A DNA stretch of 64,000 nt from Clostridium sp. CS001 (GCF_020443565.1 NZ_JAIZZN010000014.1:1-64000); one strand, 5' to 3'; shown: positions 33,211 to 43,408, numbered from the stretch's first letter. The notes: generated from the sequence alone by a model not told the origin. A program made the numbers and translations.

Positions 33211-33936
33211 TTAGTCCACTGAAATATTATTAAAAAATTCTCCTACAGATTTGATTATAGTGTCTGCAATTTTTTGTTGATATTCTTCTGATTTTAATTT
33301 TTGTTCTTCTTCGTAATTTGATAAAAATCCACATTCAACAATAATACCAGGCATAGTATCATATTCCCTAAGTATCTTATACGAATTTTTAGCAGGCTTT
33401 TGCACCCTCTTGTTGCTAGGGTCTAAATCTACTCTAAGATTTTTCTGTGTTATACCTGCAAGCGTAATGCTATCTTTATAACTTGAATACCATACTTGTG
33501 CTCCATAATATTTACTCTCAGAAAAATGATTTAAATGAATACTAATTAACATGTCGCAGTTACTAGATTTCTTTAAATCGCATCTTCTTTTTAAATCTTC
33601 ATTATACCTTTGTCTTATAGTTCCATCAGTTGAGTAGAGTTCCGTACCAACCTCTCTTGTCATAACCACCTTATATCCTATCTTTTGCAAACTCTCTTTA
33701 AGTTTTGTTGCTATACTTAAATTAATATCTTTTTCTGTAGTACCACTTTTGGAACTTGCTCCACCATCCATTCCCCCATGACCAGCATCAATAAGTATAA
33801 TCTTGTCCCCTACTTGTAACTCTTTATTGGTTTTCATTGCTTCTTTTGCAAAGTTTAAATTTGACCCCAACAAACCGACCATTCCAGCAAAAATTACTAT
33901 TACTACTGCTATTAATTTATTATTTCTGTATTTCAA
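33211..33936 (-). CDS. cwlD: N-acetylmuramoyl-L-alanine amidase CwlD
   Basis: A 241-residue Amidase_3 enzyme with one N-terminal membrane helix (about 7-24). Zinc ligands and catalytic residues are visible in 'LIDAGHGGMDGGASS', 'TEKDINLSIA', 'ISIHLNHF' and 'IVECGFLSN'. Length and position beside the rpsI/rplM block match CwlD, which with PdaA makes muramic-delta-lactam in the spore cortex. This indicates a spore former. TTG 33936 is favoured because AAAGG lies upstream and the GTG at 33945 overlaps a G-rich site. Confidence 0.85.
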   Translation of the reverse strand: MKYRNNKLIAVVIVIFAGMVGLLGSNLNFAKEAMKTNKELQVGDKIILIDAGHGGMDGGASSKSGTTEKDINLSIATKLKESLQKIGYKVVMTREVGTELYSTDGTIRQRYNEDLKRRCDLKKSSNCDMLISIHLNHFSESKYYGAQVWYSSYKDSITLAGITQKNLRVDLDPSNKRVQKPAKNSYKILREYDTMPGIIVECGFLSNYEEEQKLKSEEYQQKIADTIIKSVGEFFNNISVD

Positions 33937-34059
33937 TGCACCCACCCTTTATTTATTTCTATCGTTAATCTTATTCAACTCCTAGGTGATTTATTATCAT
34001 TTCTATTCTTACTTCAGATGTATAAATATAGGTATTAATATAATTCTTAGTAAAATAAA

Positions 34060-34095
34060 AAAGGCACCAACTAAAAATCTTAGCTGATACCCTTT
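34060..34095 (-). terminator. Terminator of the Na/Pi cotransporter gene
   Basis: A 15-bp stem with several G-U pairs (AAAGG...TAGCTAA against TTAGTTGGTGCC) ends in a run of six T on the minus strand, 30 bases after the stop codon. Confidence 0.75.
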
Positions 34096-34125
34096 CATAG
34101 CATATTATTACAACTTAAATTATGA

Positions 34126-35742
34126 TTATTTGTTTATTACTACTTCGGCAATATTGGTTGCATGATCTCCTATTCTCTCAAAGTTACTAATAACATCTAG
34201 GAATACAGCTCCAACTGTAGCATTACAACCACCACTATTTAGCCTACGTATATGTGAAGCGCGTAATTCCTTTTCCAAACTGTCGATTCTATCTTCTATT
34301 GCCATAATTGATGCTGCCTTTTTTAAGTCTTGATTTTCAAAACTTTCGATGCTTACTTCCAATGCATTAACTATGTATTTAAACATGCCTTCTAATTCAT
34401 CCTTAGCCTCACTTGAAAACTCTAGTTTCTTTTGAATCTTTTCACTAGATAAATCTGCTAAGTTTTCTGCATGGTCCCCTATACGTTCAATGTCATTTAC
34501 TACATGGAACATAGAAGTTACTATATTAGTTTGAAGTTCTGATAACTCTGTACTTGATAATTTCACTAAAAAGGATGTAATTTCACCTTCCAGTAAATTA
34601 ATTAGTTTTTCATTATCATAAACAGTTTTTATTGATTTTTCATCATTATTCATAAAACACATCACAGCTAGTTCCACATTTTCTTTTGCTAAGTTAGCCA
34701 TTCTAACTACTTCTTTAGTTGTTTGCCCAACCGCAATAACTGGAGTTTCTAGCAATCTTTCATCAATATAATTTACACCCATAGTTTCTATTTCATCTTC
34801 GCCTGGTATTAATTTATTAACAAGTAAAACAAGATATTTTATAAATGGAACCATTATTATTGTATTCGTAATGTTGAAGATAGTATGAGCATTTGCAACT
34901 TGTCTTTTTATGTCGGAAACTCCTCCAGGTGATAAGTGTTGCACAAGACTTACTAATGGATTAATTAATGGAATAAAAATTATAGTACCAAATATATTAA
35001 AAAACAAGTGTATTAAAGCTGCTTTTTTTGCTGTTTTAGAGGTTCCTATGCTGGATAATAAAGCCGTTACACAAGTACCTATATTATTACCAAATAAAAT
35101 TGGCACTGCAACTGTCAGTGGGAGTGCCCCAGTAGAAGCTATTGCCACTAAAATACCTGTTGACGCTGATGAACTTTGTATTACTGCAGTCATCAATGCA
35201 CCTACTAGGATTCCCAGTATAGTATTTCCCTCTAACTTAACTATCAAGGTTACAAAGGCTGGTGAATCTGCTAGTGGAGACATAGCATTCTTCATTAATT
35301 CCATTCCTAGGAAAAGAATACCGAATCCTAATATAATGTTTCCTGCTTCTTTACCTTTTTTACCTTTTGAAAATAATATTGTTAGAGAACCTATTCCTAA
35401 AAATATAGGTATTATATTATCAAGTTTAAATGCAATTAGCTGAGCAGTTATCGTAGTTCCTACATTTGCTCCCATAATCACTGCAGCTGCTTGATATAAA
35501 TTCATAAGCCCTGCATTAACAAAGCCCACAACCATTACTGTAGTTGCACTACTGCTTTGGATAATTCCTGTTATTATAGCCCCTGTTGCTACACCTTTAA
35601 TTGGATTAGATGTGATTTTCTCGAATATCTTCTTTAGTTTTTCACCCGAAGCATTTTCTAAACCATCACCCATCATTTTCATTCCATATAGGAATAACCC
35701 CAACCCTCCAAAAAGACCAATAATTATATTTACAACATACAT
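34126..35742 (-). CDS. Na+/phosphate cotransporter with PhoU domain
   Basis: A 538-residue membrane protein of the PNaS family. Two inverted transport repeats carry the QSSSA motifs (GIIQSSSATTVMVVGF at about 59-74, AVIQSSSASTGILVA at about 187-201). Around eight membrane helices are followed by a cytoplasmic PhoU-like helical domain from about residue 340. It takes up phosphate with sodium. ATG follows TGGAGG. A promoter with an upstream Pho-box-like array suggests control by phosphate starvation. Confidence 0.88.
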   Translation of the reverse strand: MYVVNIIIGLFGGLGLFLYGMKMMGDGLENASGEKLKKIFEKITSNPIKGVATGAIITGIIQSSSATTVMVVGFVNAGLMNLYQAAAVIMGANVGTTITAQLIAFKLDNIIPIFLGIGSLTILFSKGKKGKEAGNIILGFGILFLGMELMKNAMSPLADSPAFVTLIVKLEGNTILGILVGALMTAVIQSSSASTGILVAIASTGALPLTVAVPILFGNNIGTCVTALLSSIGTSKTAKKAALIHLFFNIFGTIIFIPLINPLVSLVQHLSPGGVSDIKRQVANAHTIFNITNTIIMVPFIKYLVLLVNKLIPGEDEIETMGVNYIDERLLETPVIAVGQTTKEVVRMANLAKENVELAVMCFMNNDEKSIKTVYDNEKLINLLEGEITSFLVKLSSTELSELQTNIVTSMFHVVNDIERIGDHAENLADLSSEKIQKKLEFSSEAKDELEGMFKYIVNALEVSIESFENQDLKKAASIMAIEDRIDSLEKELRASHIRRLNSGGCNATVGAVFLDVISNFERIGDHATNIAEVVINK

Positions 35743-35795
35743 GAAATCCCTCCATACTTAACTCTATTATTGATATTAAATTACCATATAATAAT

Positions 35796-35824
35796 ACTAT
35801 ATCTTCTACCTAATTGTTAAGCAA
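35796..35824 (-). promoter_or_regulatory. Promoter of the Na/Pi cotransporter gene
   Basis: TTGCTT (35819-35824) and TATAGT (35796-35801) on the minus strand with a 17-base spacer. The Pho-box-like repeats end at the base next to the -35. Confidence 0.5.
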
Positions 35825-35874
35825 TTTACATCATATTTAACATATATTTTAAGAATCTTAACATAAACATAACA
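35825..35874. promoter_or_regulatory. Pho-box-like array of TTAACA repeats
   Basis: TTTACA, TTAACA, TTAAGA, TTAACA and ATAACA follow each other at intervals of 9 to 12 bases on the plus strand and abut the -35 of the transporter promoter. This is the size and position of PhoP-binding repeats in Bacillus. Confidence 0.45.
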
Positions 35875-35985
35875 TAAATTATATTTACTTTTTGATGTAC
35901 TTGTGGTAATTCTTTTAAAATAGTTCCATTAATGGGATTTGAACTTATCTACATAATTTTGTACACAAACTCATATAATATAAAA

Positions 35986-36020
35986 AAGGAATATGCACCT
36001 TTAATAAGTGCATATTCCTT
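35986..36020 (-). terminator. Terminator of the rplM-rpsI operon
   Basis: AAGGAATATGCAC and GTGCATATTCCTT form a perfect 13-bp stem with a 9-base loop, followed by TTTTTT on the minus strand. Confidence 0.9.
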
Positions 36021-36036
36021 CTTAAATACAAGAATA

Positions 36037-36429
36037 TTATCTCTTTGAGAATTGAGATGCTTTTCTTGCTTTTTTAAGACCATATTTCTTTCTTTCTTTC
36101 ATTCTTGGATCTCTTGTTAAAAATCCTGCTTTTTTAAGCTCTGGTCTTAGTGTTTCGTCAGCTTTAAGTAAAGATCTAGAAATTCCGTGTCTTATTGCTC
36201 CAGCCTGACCTGTATATCCACCACCGTGAACATTTACTAAAATATCAAACTTTTCTTTAGTTCCAGTTAATACTAATGGTTGATTAACTATAAGCATTAA
36301 TGTTTCTAATCCAAAATAGTTTGTTATGTCTCTTTTATTTATAGTAATTTTACCTTCGCCAGGTACAAGTCTAACTCTCGCAACTGATTTCTTTCTTCTT
36401 CCTGTTCCTAAATATTGAACCTTTGCCAT
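36037..36429 (-). CDS. rpsI: 30S ribosomal protein S9
   Basis: A 130-residue S9 protein. It begins '[17 protein letters not shown]' and ends in the conserved basic tail '[17 protein letters not shown]', whose last residues reach the P-site tRNA in the small subunit. ATG follows AAGGGAGG. It is the second gene of the rplM-rpsI operon, 24 bp after rplM, and is followed by a strong terminator. Confidence 0.97.
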   Translation of the reverse strand: MAKVQYLGTGRRKKSVARVRLVPGEGKITINKRDITNYFGLETLMLIVNQPLVLTGTKEKFDILVNVHGGGYTGQAGAIRHGISRSLLKADETLRPELKKAGFLTRDPRMKERKKYGLKKARKASQFSKR

Positions 36430-36453
36430 TATATTTCCTCCCTTCGAACTCGA

Positions 36454-36888
36454 TTAGTATTTAAGCACTAATGTTTGTGGATTTTGTGCTGCATTTTTAT
36501 GTTCTGGTCCTCTGTATACAGTTAATTTCTTAGCTGTTTGACGACCTAATGGTCCTTTTGGAAGCATTCTTCTTACTGCCTCTTCAAATATGAACTCAGG
36601 TCTTTTAACTAAAGCAACTCTATATGGAACTTCTTTTAATCCACCTGGATAAAAAGAGTGATGTCTTAACATCTTTTGGTCCAATTTCTTACCTGTTAAA
36701 ACGATTTTGTCAGCATTAACTACTATTACAAAATCTCCTGTATCAACATTTGGTGTAAATGTTGGCTTATGCTTTCCTCTTAATATTGCTGCTATTTGAC
36801 TTGCTGCTCTTCCTAAAACTAGTCCTTCTACATCTACAACGAACCAATTTCTTTCTACTTCTAATGGTTTTGCTAAGTATGATTTCAT
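36454..36888 (-). CDS. rplM: 50S ribosomal protein L13
   Basis: A 144-residue L13 protein, with '[20 protein letters not shown]' near the N-terminus and '[16 protein letters not shown]' later. It binds 23S rRNA early in assembly. ATG 36888 was preferred since CAGGGAGGG precedes it; the earlier in-frame start lacks a site. The leader holds a hairpin that may be the L13-type autoregulatory element. Confidence 0.97.
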   Translation of the reverse strand: MKSYLAKPLEVERNWFVVDVEGLVLGRAASQIAAILRGKHKPTFTPNVDTGDFVIVVNADKIVLTGKKLDQKMLRHHSFYPGGLKEVPYRVALVKRPEFIFEEAVRRMLPKGPLGRQTAKKLTVYRGPEHKNAAQNPQTLVLKY

Positions 36889-36932
36889 TATTTTCCCTCC
36901 CTGAACTTTTAACAATTTTAATTTCTATGCTA

Positions 36933-36955
36933 AAGATCCGGGGCTAGTGGATCTT
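36933..36955 (-). ncRNA. Leader hairpin of rplM (possible L13 leader)
   Basis: AAGATCC (minus strand 36955-36949) pairs with GGATCTT around a GC-rich 9-base loop ACTAGCCCC, about 25 bases into the rplM leader. Firmicutes rplM leaders often carry an L13-binding hairpin; identity here is by position only. Confidence 0.45.
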
Positions 36956-36985
36956 ATTACACGATAACATATACAAACATTAATA

Positions 36986-37014
36986 ATTATAATACATTCT
37001 ACCGGGTGTGTCAA
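36986..37014 (-). promoter_or_regulatory. Consensus promoter of rplM-rpsI
   Basis: TTGACA (37009-37014) and TATAAT (36986-36991) with a 17-base spacer on the minus strand: a full consensus sigma-A promoter. Confidence 0.92.
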
Positions 37015-37053
37015 TGTTTTTGCATAGGATATTCCGGTTTTATTATTTTTATT

Positions 37054-37788
37054 TTAATAAAACACTTCTTCCAAACATAGCCCACCTGGTGGAACGGATT
37101 TTCCAGCCTTTGATCGCTGTTTTGATTCAATTATATCTTTAATTTCATTAGGCTTAATCTTTCCTTCTCCAACCCTAATTAGTGAACCCACTATTATTCT
37201 CACCATATTATAAAGAAATCCATCTGCAGCAATATATATCTTTATCAAATCTTCATCTTTTGTAATCTGAAGCTCCGAGATGGTCCGTACAGAAGTTTTG
37301 GCTGAACTACCAAGATTTTTAAATGCGGAGAAGTCATGGGTACCTATAAAATACCCAGCAGCTTCTTTCATTGACTCTGTGTCTAATGTCCATTTGTGAT
37401 GATATAAATAATTACGACCAACTGCAACTGCTTCACGCCTATTAAGTATAGCATAACTATATCTCTTTCCTGTACTATTATACCTTGAATGAAACTCATA
37501 CGGTACATCAGAAGAGTGTAAAATTACAATATCTAAGGGAAGCTTACTATTGATAGCTCCTGTAAATTTTTCTATAGATATCTTGCTATTAGTATGAAAA
37601 TTAGCTACATACCCTTTTGCATGAACTCCAGCATCCGTTCTGCTAGAACCTATAATTTCAATTTCTTCTCCTGTGATTTCCTCAATGGCCCTTTCAATTA
37701 CCCCTTGAATAGTTATGGCACTTGGTTGCCTCTGCCATCCTGCATAGTTGGTTCCATCATATTCCATTGTAAGCTTTATATTTCTCAA
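37054..37788 (-). CDS. truA: tRNA pseudouridine(38-40) synthase
   Basis: A 244-residue TruA. The catalytic Asp is in 'SSRTDAGVHAKGY' (about residues 47-59), and 'RNIKLTMEYDGTNYAGWQRQ' opens the protein. It makes pseudouridine at positions 38-40 of many tRNA anticodon arms. A TTG start at 37788 is chosen because AAAGGA lies 9 bases upstream and the family starts at this residue. It is 31 bp after ecfT, as in many Firmicutes. Confidence 0.92.
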   Translation of the reverse strand: MRNIKLTMEYDGTNYAGWQRQPSAITIQGVIERAIEEITGEEIEIIGSSRTDAGVHAKGYVANFHTNSKISIEKFTGAINSKLPLDIVILHSSDVPYEFHSRYNSTGKRYSYAILNRREAVAVGRNYLYHHKWTLDTESMKEAAGYFIGTHDFSAFKNLGSSAKTSVRTISELQITKDEDLIKIYIAADGFLYNMVRIIVGSLIRVGEGKIKPNEIKDIIESKQRSKAGKSVPPGGLCLEEVFY

Positions 37789-37819
37789 TGATTCACTTCC
37801 TTTGTACTTTAGCATCTTA

Positions 37820-38617
37820 TTACGTTCTGCTAAAAATGGTTATAACAAATAGCAGTGCAAACACCAAACTAGCAAGGTAATCTCTTCTTGTTATGTTTAA
37901 TTCTTTCATTCTAGTTCTTCCTTCTCCACCTTTATAGCATCTTGATTCCATAGCCATTGCCAGCTCATCAGCTCTTCTAAAAGAACTTATAAATAATGGT
38001 ACTAAAATAGGAATTAAACTTTTAGCTCTTTTTACTAAATTACCAGACTCAAAATCAGCACCTCTTGCCATTTGTGCTTTCATAATTTTATCAGTCTCAT
38101 CCATAAGGGTAGGTATAAACCTTAATGCAATAGTCATCATCATTGCCAATTCATGAGCTGGTATACCTATTCTTTTAAATGGATTCAAGAGATTCTCTAT
38201 TCCATCAGTTAACTCTATTGGGGAAGTAGTTAGTGTTAATACTGATGTTCCAATAATTAAAAACACTAATCTAACTATCATAAATGCTGCGGTTATTAAA
38301 CCTTCCCTATAAACCTTTATGAATCCAATCTGAAAAACTAAATGTTCTCCATTAGTCATAAAAATATTCAATACTGCGGTAATAAGTACTATTGCAAAAA
38401 TTGGTTTTAAGCCTTTGTAGACATACTTAAAAGGTAATTTAGCTATTAGTATTGTAACTACAATAAATATAAGTACAAATAAATAGCCATTAAAATTATT
38501 TACTAAGAATAGATCAATAATAAATAATAGAGATATTAGTATCTTTAATCTTGGATCTAATTTATGTACAAAAGACTCCCCTGGTATGTATTGACCTATT
38601 GTAATATCCTTTATCAT
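37820..38617 (-). CDS. ecfT: Energy-coupling factor transporter transmembrane protein
   Basis: A 265-residue membrane protein with about five to six helices. The two coupling-helix motifs are 'MARGADFES' and 'ESRCYKGGEGRTR'. It joins the two ATPases to exchangeable substrate-binding S components for vitamins and metals; no S component is encoded here, as usual for the shared (group II) module. ATG follows TGGAGG. Confidence 0.93.
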   Translation of the reverse strand: MIKDITIGQYIPGESFVHKLDPRLKILISLLFIIDLFLVNNFNGYLFVLIFIVVTILIAKLPFKYVYKGLKPIFAIVLITAVLNIFMTNGEHLVFQIGFIKVYREGLITAAFMIVRLVFLIIGTSVLTLTTSPIELTDGIENLLNPFKRIGIPAHELAMMMTIALRFIPTLMDETDKIMKAQMARGADFESGNLVKRAKSLIPILVPLFISSFRRADELAMAMESRCYKGGEGRTRMKELNITRRDYLASLVFALLFVITIFSRT

Positions 38618-38695
38618 ACAAATTCCTCCAATGTATTATAAGAAGCACATATTGCTATTTTGTATATGATTTCTTATTCATACAAAAAATTTATA

Positions 38696-39550
38696 CTAGT
38701 TGCTTTTAAATAATCTAAGTAACTCTTCTTTTGCTCGCTCTAATGTAAATATGTCTTCAGGTATATCAAACCCTTTATTACGTAATTCTCTAATTAAGTA
38801 AGTCACCTGTGGTACTGCAAGCCCTACTCTTTCCAAAAGCTCTATTTCCTTGAATATTTCTTTTGGTGTTCCGTCTAGTATACATTTCCCACTATCCATC
38901 ACTATAACTCTATTTGCAACCTTAGCCACATCTTCCATGCTATGGGATACCAAAATTATAGTCATATCATTCTCTTCGTATAGTTCTACAATTTTACTTA
39001 GAATATCATCTCTTCCTTTAGGATCAAGTCCAGCAGTTGGTTCATCTAGAATTAAGATATTGGGCTCCATAGCCACTACTCCTGCAATAGCCACTCTTCT
39101 CTTTTGACCACCACTTATTTCAAAGGGGGATTTATCCTTATAATCTTCATAGTTCATCCCAACAGTTTTCATAGCTCTCTGAACTCTTCTATTTATTTCA
39201 TCATTATCTAGACCTAAATTTTGTGGTCCAAAAGAAATGTCTTTTTCAATAGTTTCTTCAAAAAGTTGATATTCAGGATACTGAAATACTAGTCCAACTT
39301 TCTTTCTTATATTCGTAAGTTTTATATTTTTCTTTGTAATATCTACGTCGTCTATTAATATTCTACCTGAAGTTGGCTTTAACAATCCGTTTATGTGCTG
39401 TATTAATGTAGATTTGCCTGAGCCTGTATGTCCAATAAGGGCTACAAATTCTCCTTGTTTTATTTCTATAGAAACATCATCTATAGCTTTCTTTTCAAAA
39501 GGAGTTTTTGGCATATATATATAATTTAAGTTTTCTATTTTAATTGACAT
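38696..39550 (-). CDS. ecfA2: Energy-coupling factor ATPase EcfA2
   Basis: A 284-residue ABC ATPase with Walker A '[13 protein letters not shown]' (residues 39-51), signature '[13 protein letters not shown]' and Walker B '[13 protein letters not shown]'. It pairs with EcfA1 to power vitamin and cofactor uptake through EcfT. The ATG overlaps the ecfA1 end by 16 bp, with GGTGG upstream. Confidence 0.94.
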   Translation of the reverse strand: MSIKIENLNYIYMPKTPFEKKAIDDVSIEIKQGEFVALIGHTGSGKSTLIQHINGLLKPTSGRILIDDVDITKKNIKLTNIRKKVGLVFQYPEYQLFEETIEKDISFGPQNLGLDNDEINRRVQRAMKTVGMNYEDYKDKSPFEISGGQKRRVAIAGVVAMEPNILILDEPTAGLDPKGRDDILSKIVELYEENDMTIILVSHSMEDVAKVANRVIVMDSGKCILDGTPKEIFKEIELLERVGLAVPQVTYLIRELRNKGFDIPEDIFTLERAKEELLRLFKSN

Positions 39551-40380
39551 AATGCATCCACCATCTCATTTATAGTTAATATATCTGTTTCTATATTAAC
39601 ACCATTTTGGTTAAGTTCATATGCTAGTTCTGTTACTTGTGGGACATCTAAACCTATTTCCTTCATAACTGGCACATTTTTAAATATATCTTTAGGCTTT
39701 CCACTCATTACAATTTTACCATTATCCATAACTACAATTCTATCTGCTTCTATTGCTTCTTCCATGTTATGAGTTATTAAGATTATTGTTATACCATGTG
39801 TTTTGTTTATTTCTTTTATCGTTCTGATAACTTCTTTTCTTCCAAATGGGTCCAGCATGGCTGTAGGTTCATCGAATACAATGCATTTTGGCATCATAGC
39901 AAGAATTCCAGCAATAGCTACCCTTTGTTTTTGTCCACCTGAAAGCAAATGTGGAGCGTGTTTTTTATACTCATACATCTGTACACTTTTTAATGATTCA
40001 TCCACTCGTCTTCTGATTTCCTTAGGTTCTACTCCTAAGTTTTCCGGACCAAATGCAACATCCTCTTCCACAATAGTTGCAACGATTTGGTTATCCGGAT
40101 TTTGGAATACCATCCCCGCTACATTCCTAATGCTCCATAGATTGCCTTCTATAGAAGTTTGAAGTCCATCTACATAGACTTCCCCTTGAGTAGGTACTAA
40201 TAATGCATTTACATGTTTAGCAAAAGTTGACTTTCCTGAGCCATTATGACCTAGTACTACTAAAAATTCACCCTTGTTTACCTCTAAATTTAGTCCATCT
40301 ATGGCAACCTTTGGTTGTTCATTTTCACTTTGAGGGTACTTATAAACAAGTTTATTACATATAACCATTTTTTCACCCAT
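39535..40380 (-). CDS. ecfA1: Energy-coupling factor ATPase EcfA1
   Basis: A 281-residue ABC ATPase with '[13 protein letters not shown]', signature '[14 protein letters not shown]' and Walker B '[13 protein letters not shown]'. Order rplQ-ecfA1-ecfA2-ecfT-truA is the Firmicutes standard. ATG 40380 follows AGGGAG; the GTG nine bases earlier is within that site. It comes after the rplQ terminator, so some transcription must arise from readthrough or a local promoter. Confidence 0.94.
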   Translation of the reverse strand: MGEKMVICNKLVYKYPQSENEQPKVAIDGLNLEVNKGEFLVVLGHNGSGKSTFAKHVNALLVPTQGEVYVDGLQTSIEGNLWSIRNVAGMVFQNPDNQIVATIVEEDVAFGPENLGVEPKEIRRRVDESLKSVQMYEYKKHAPHLLSGGQKQRVAIAGILAMMPKCIVFDEPTAMLDPFGRKEVIRTIKEINKTHGITIILITHNMEEAIEADRIVVMDNGKIVMSGKPKDIFKNVPVMKEIGLDVPQVTELAYELNQNGVNIETDILTINEMVDALCQLK

Positions 40381-40439
40381 AAGTGTCACTCCCTACATAT
40401 ATAAATAAATATGAATATTAAGCATAAATATCAATAGCA

Positions 40440-40475
40440 AAATGGGGACTAAGTTTGTTCCACTTAATCCCCACT
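40440..40475 (-). terminator. Terminator after rplQ
   Basis: GGGGATTAAGT and ACTTAGTCCCC (one mismatch) form a stable stem followed by ATTTTG on the minus strand, eight bases after the rplQ stop codon. It closes the long S10-spc-alpha block. Confidence 0.78.
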
Positions 40476-40482
40476 GCTCAAA

Positions 40483-40824
40483 CTATACTAATTCAATTAT
40501 AGCGAGTTCTGCTGCATCGCCTCTTCTTGGACCCACTCTGATTATTCTAGTATATCCGCCGTTTCTCTCAGCGTATTTTGGAGCAATAGTTTCAAATAAA
40601 TCTGATACTACTGTTTCTTCTGTAACGAACGCAAGCGCTTGTCTTCTTGCATGAAGATCGCCTCTTTTACCAAGAGTTATCATTCTTTCAGCAAACTTTC
40701 TAGTTTCTTTTGCTCTAGTCACAGTAGTTTCAATTTTTCCATATTTCAACAAGTTAGTTGTAAGACTTCTAAACATCGCAATTCTTTGGTCAGTTGAGCG
40801 TCCTAATTTACGGTACATAGCCAT
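40483..40824 (-). CDS. rplQ: 50S ribosomal protein L17
   Basis: A 113-residue L17, starting '[18 protein letters not shown]'. It lines the peptide exit tunnel region of the large subunit. ATG follows AAGGAGG. It is the last gene of the alpha operon, 12 bp after rpoA, and is followed by a terminator. Confidence 0.97.
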   Translation of the reverse strand: MAMYRKLGRSTDQRIAMFRSLTTNLLKYGKIETTVTRAKETRKFAERMITLGKRGDLHARRQALAFVTEETVVSDLFETIAPKYAERNGGYTRIIRVGPRRGDAAELAIIELV

Positions 40825-40836
40825 GTGTTTACCTCC

Positions 40837-41784
40837 TTACTCTTCACTTAGCTTTAAGTTCAAGCTTAGTGCTTGAAGTTTTTGTTCAACTTCTTCAAGT
40901 GATTTTTTTCCTAAATTCCTTACTTTCATCATATCATCCATTGATCTTTCAGTTAGTTCCTGAACTGTATTAATTCCAGCTCTTTTTAAGCAATTATAGC
41001 TTCTAACAGAAAGGTCCAATTCTTCGATAGTCATTTCAAGAACTTTTTCTTTCTTATCTTCCTCTTTTTCCACCATTATTTCAACATTATCAGCATGATC
41101 TGTTAATGTCATAAACAGCTTAAAGTGTTCGATAAGAATTTTAGCTGATAAACCAATAGCTTCATCAGGTCTAATTGTTCCATTAGTCCAAATTTCAATA
41201 GTTAATTTATCATAATCTGTTACTTGGCCTACTCTAGTGTTTTCTACAGTAAAGTTTACTCTTTTAACTGGAGTATAGATTGAGTCTACTGGTATAGTAG
41301 CTATAGGTAATTCATCTGTCTTATTTTTGCTTTGAGACACATATCCTCTACCTTTGTTAACAGTTAGTTCCATATATAGTTTAGCATTATCATCTAATGT
41401 TGCTATATGTAAATCACTATTTACAACTTCTATATCACCATCAGTTTTGATATCTGCTCCAGTAACAACTCCTGGTCCTTTAGAATCAATATATATTGTT
41501 CTAGGACCTTCTCCAGTCATTTTTAATGCTAAGCTTTTGATGTTTAGAATTAATTCTGTAACATCTTCTTTAACACCTTTAACTGTGGAAAATTCGTGAA
41601 GTACTGTATCAATCTTAACTGCACTTGTAGCAACTCCCGGTAATGAAGAAAGAAGAATCCTTCTTAATGCATTACCCAAAGTTATACCATAACCTCTTTC
41701 TAATGGTTCAATTATAAACTTACCATATGAACCATCTTCAGCAGTTTCAACACACTCTATTTTTGGCTTTTCTATTTCTAACAT
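40837..41784 (-). CDS. rpoA: RNA polymerase alpha subunit
   Basis: A 315-residue alpha subunit. The N-terminal dimerisation domain (about 1-228, '[20 protein letters not shown]') is followed by an acidic linker and a C-terminal domain (about 250-312, '[17 protein letters not shown]') that contacts UP elements and activators. ATG follows AAAGGAGGG. It lies between rpsD and rplQ as is normal. Confidence 0.98.
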   Translation of the reverse strand: MLEIEKPKIECVETAEDGSYGKFIIEPLERGYGITLGNALRRILLSSLPGVATSAVKIDTVLHEFSTVKGVKEDVTELILNIKSLALKMTGEGPRTIYIDSKGPGVVTGADIKTDGDIEVVNSDLHIATLDDNAKLYMELTVNKGRGYVSQSKNKTDELPIATIPVDSIYTPVKRVNFTVENTRVGQVTDYDKLTIEIWTNGTIRPDEAIGLSAKILIEHFKLFMTLTDHADNVEIMVEKEEDKKEKVLEMTIEELDLSVRSYNCLKRAGINTVQELTERSMDDMMKVRNLGKKSLEEVEQKLQALSLNLKLSEE

Positions 41785-41847
41785 ACTAAACCCTCCTTTT
41801 TTTTAATTGGCAACTTATTATGAGGGCAACTGATTCTATATTAATGA

Positions 41848-42468
41848 TTATCTGCTGTATAACTCTACGATTAACGTTTCATTAACAGGGACATCTATAT
41901 CTTCCCTAGTTGGTTGTGCTATAACTTTTCCTTCAAACTTCTCTAAGTTAGCTTCTAACCAATTTGGTAAAGTTTTAGGATTTTCAAGGAAAACCTTAAA
42001 CTTCTCAGTAGCTCTGCTCTTTTCACATGCAGATACCACTTCATTTACTGATAAACTATAAGAAGGAATATCTACCTTTTTACCGTTTACTAAGAAATGT
42101 CCGTGAGTTACTAATTGTCTTGCTTCTTGTCTTGAATTTCCGTAACCTAATCTATAAACTACGTTATCAAGTCTCACTTCTAGAAGTCTTAATAGGTGTT
42201 CACCTGTTATACCTCTTAACTTGTCAGCTTTTTCATAGTATCTTCTAAATTGGCTTTCAAGTACTCCATATATTCTCTTAGCTTTTTGTTTTTCTCTTAA
42301 TTGTAATCCATAGTTAGACATTTTTTTCTTACTCTGTCCATGTTGTCCTGGTGCATAGCCTCTTCTTGCAAATGCACATTTTTCTGTAAAGCATCTATCA
42401 CCCTTAAGGTTTAGCTTCATACCTTCTCTTCTGCAAAGTCTACAAGTAGCTCCAGTATATCTTGCCAT
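41848..42468 (-). CDS. rpsD: 30S ribosomal protein S4 (zinc-binding form)
   Basis: A 206-residue S4. Four cysteines near the N-terminus (Cys9, Cys12, Cys26, Cys31 in 'CRLC' and 'CFTEKC') mark the zinc-binding (C+) form. The S4 RNA-binding domain ([19 protein letters not shown]) is central. It is an early 16S rRNA binder and often a translational repressor. ATG follows GGAGG by 9 bases. Confidence 0.97.
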   Translation of the reverse strand: MARYTGATCRLCRREGMKLNLKGDRCFTEKCAFARRGYAPGQHGQSKKKMSNYGLQLREKQKAKRIYGVLESQFRRYYEKADKLRGITGEHLLRLLEVRLDNVVYRLGYGNSRQEARQLVTHGHFLVNGKKVDIPSYSLSVNEVVSACEKSRATEKFKVFLENPKTLPNWLEANLEKFEGKVIAQPTREDIDVPVNETLIVELYSR

Positions 42469-42488
42469 TCAAATTACACCTCCTATTT

Positions 42489-42881
42489 CTATACTCTTCT
42501 TCTTTTTGGTGGTCTGCATCCGTTATGTGGAATCGGTGTAACATCTTTAATTAATGTTATTTCTAATCCAGCTGCTTGAAGTGATCTAATTGCCGCTTCT
42601 CTACCTGCTCCGGGTCCTTTAACGAATACGTCAACACTCTTTAATCCATGCTCCATTGCTGCTTTTGTAGCAGTTTCTGCTGCCATTTGAGCTGCAAAAG
42701 GAGTACTCTTTCTTGATCCTCTAAAACCTAATCCACCTGCACTTGCCCAAGATAAAGCATTTCCAGCTGCATCTGTAAGTGTAACGATGGAATTATTGAA
42801 AGTAGACTTTATGTGTGCACAACCGTGCTCAACATTTTTTCTTTCTTTTTTTCTTCTACTTCTTTTAACTTTTTGAGCCAT
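42489..42881 (-). CDS. rpsK: 30S ribosomal protein S11
   Basis: A 130-residue S11, with '[20 protein letters not shown]' and the basic end '[13 protein letters not shown]'. It sits on the platform of the small subunit near the Shine-Dalgarno helix. ATG follows AAGGAGGG, 15 bp after rpsM. Confidence 0.98.
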   Translation of the reverse strand: MAQKVKRSRRKKERKNVEHGCAHIKSTFNNSIVTLTDAAGNALSWASAGGLGFRGSRKSTPFAAQMAAETATKAAMEHGLKSVDVFVKGPGAGREAAIRSLQAAGLEITLIKDVTPIPHNGCRPPKRRRV

Positions 42882-42896
42882 TACATTCCCTCCTTA

Positions 42897-43265
42897 CTAT
42901 TTCTTCTTACCCGCCATTGTTTTCTTAGGGCCTTTTCTTGTTCTAGCATTAGTTTTAGTCTTTTGTCCTCTTACTGGAAGACCTTTTCTATGTCTTATTC
43001 CTCTATAACATCCAATTTCCATTAATCTTTTTATATCTAATGCAACCTTTCTTCTTAAGTCACCTTCAATTAAAAAATTCTTGTTGATGTATGTTCTAAG
43101 TTCGTTAACTTGTTCTTCACTTAAGTCTTTAACTCTTGTGTCAGGATTTACTCCTGTAGCTTCAAGAATTTCATGTGATTTTGGTAATCCTATACCAAAT
43201 ATATATGTTAGACCTATTTCAATTCTTTTTTCTCTTGGTAGGTCAATACCTGCTATTCTTGCCAT
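42897..43265 (-). CDS. rpsM: 30S ribosomal protein S13
   Basis: A 122-residue S13, '[20 protein letters not shown]' at the start and '[17 protein letters not shown]' at the end. It forms intersubunit bridges at the head of the small subunit. ATG follows TAGGAGGTG. The 200-bp gap before it is unusually wide for this operon and holds a strong hairpin. Confidence 0.98.
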   Translation of the reverse strand: MARIAGIDLPREKRIEIGLTYIFGIGLPKSHEILEATGVNPDTRVKDLSEEQVNELRTYINKNFLIEGDLRRKVALDIKRLMEIGCYRGIRHRKGLPVRGQKTKTNARTRKGPKKTMAGKKK

Positions 43266-43366
43266 TTGCTGTTTACACCTCCTAGGTACTTGTTGTTATA
43301 ATTTTTTTAACATCTGTAACATATAAAATGATGCAATGACGGTTTGTTATTAATATATTAAATTTC

Positions 43367-43408
43367 AGGTCAGTAAAATAAATCGTTATTTTACTGTCAG
43401 CCGCACCT
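43367..43408 (-). repeat. Strong hairpin in the rpmJ-rpsM gap
   Basis: CAGTAAAATAA (43371-43381) and TTATTTTACTG (43386-43396) form a perfect 11-bp stem with a 4-base loop. AGGT/ACCT (43367-43370 and 43404-43407) may extend it. There is no T run on the minus strand, so a regulatory or processing role is more likely than termination. Confidence 0.7.

Noticed and set aside
34910-35443. 177-codon open frame on the plus strand
   Set aside because: It lies wholly inside the Na/Pi cotransporter gene on the other strand, has no ribosome site and a composition typical of an antisense shadow.
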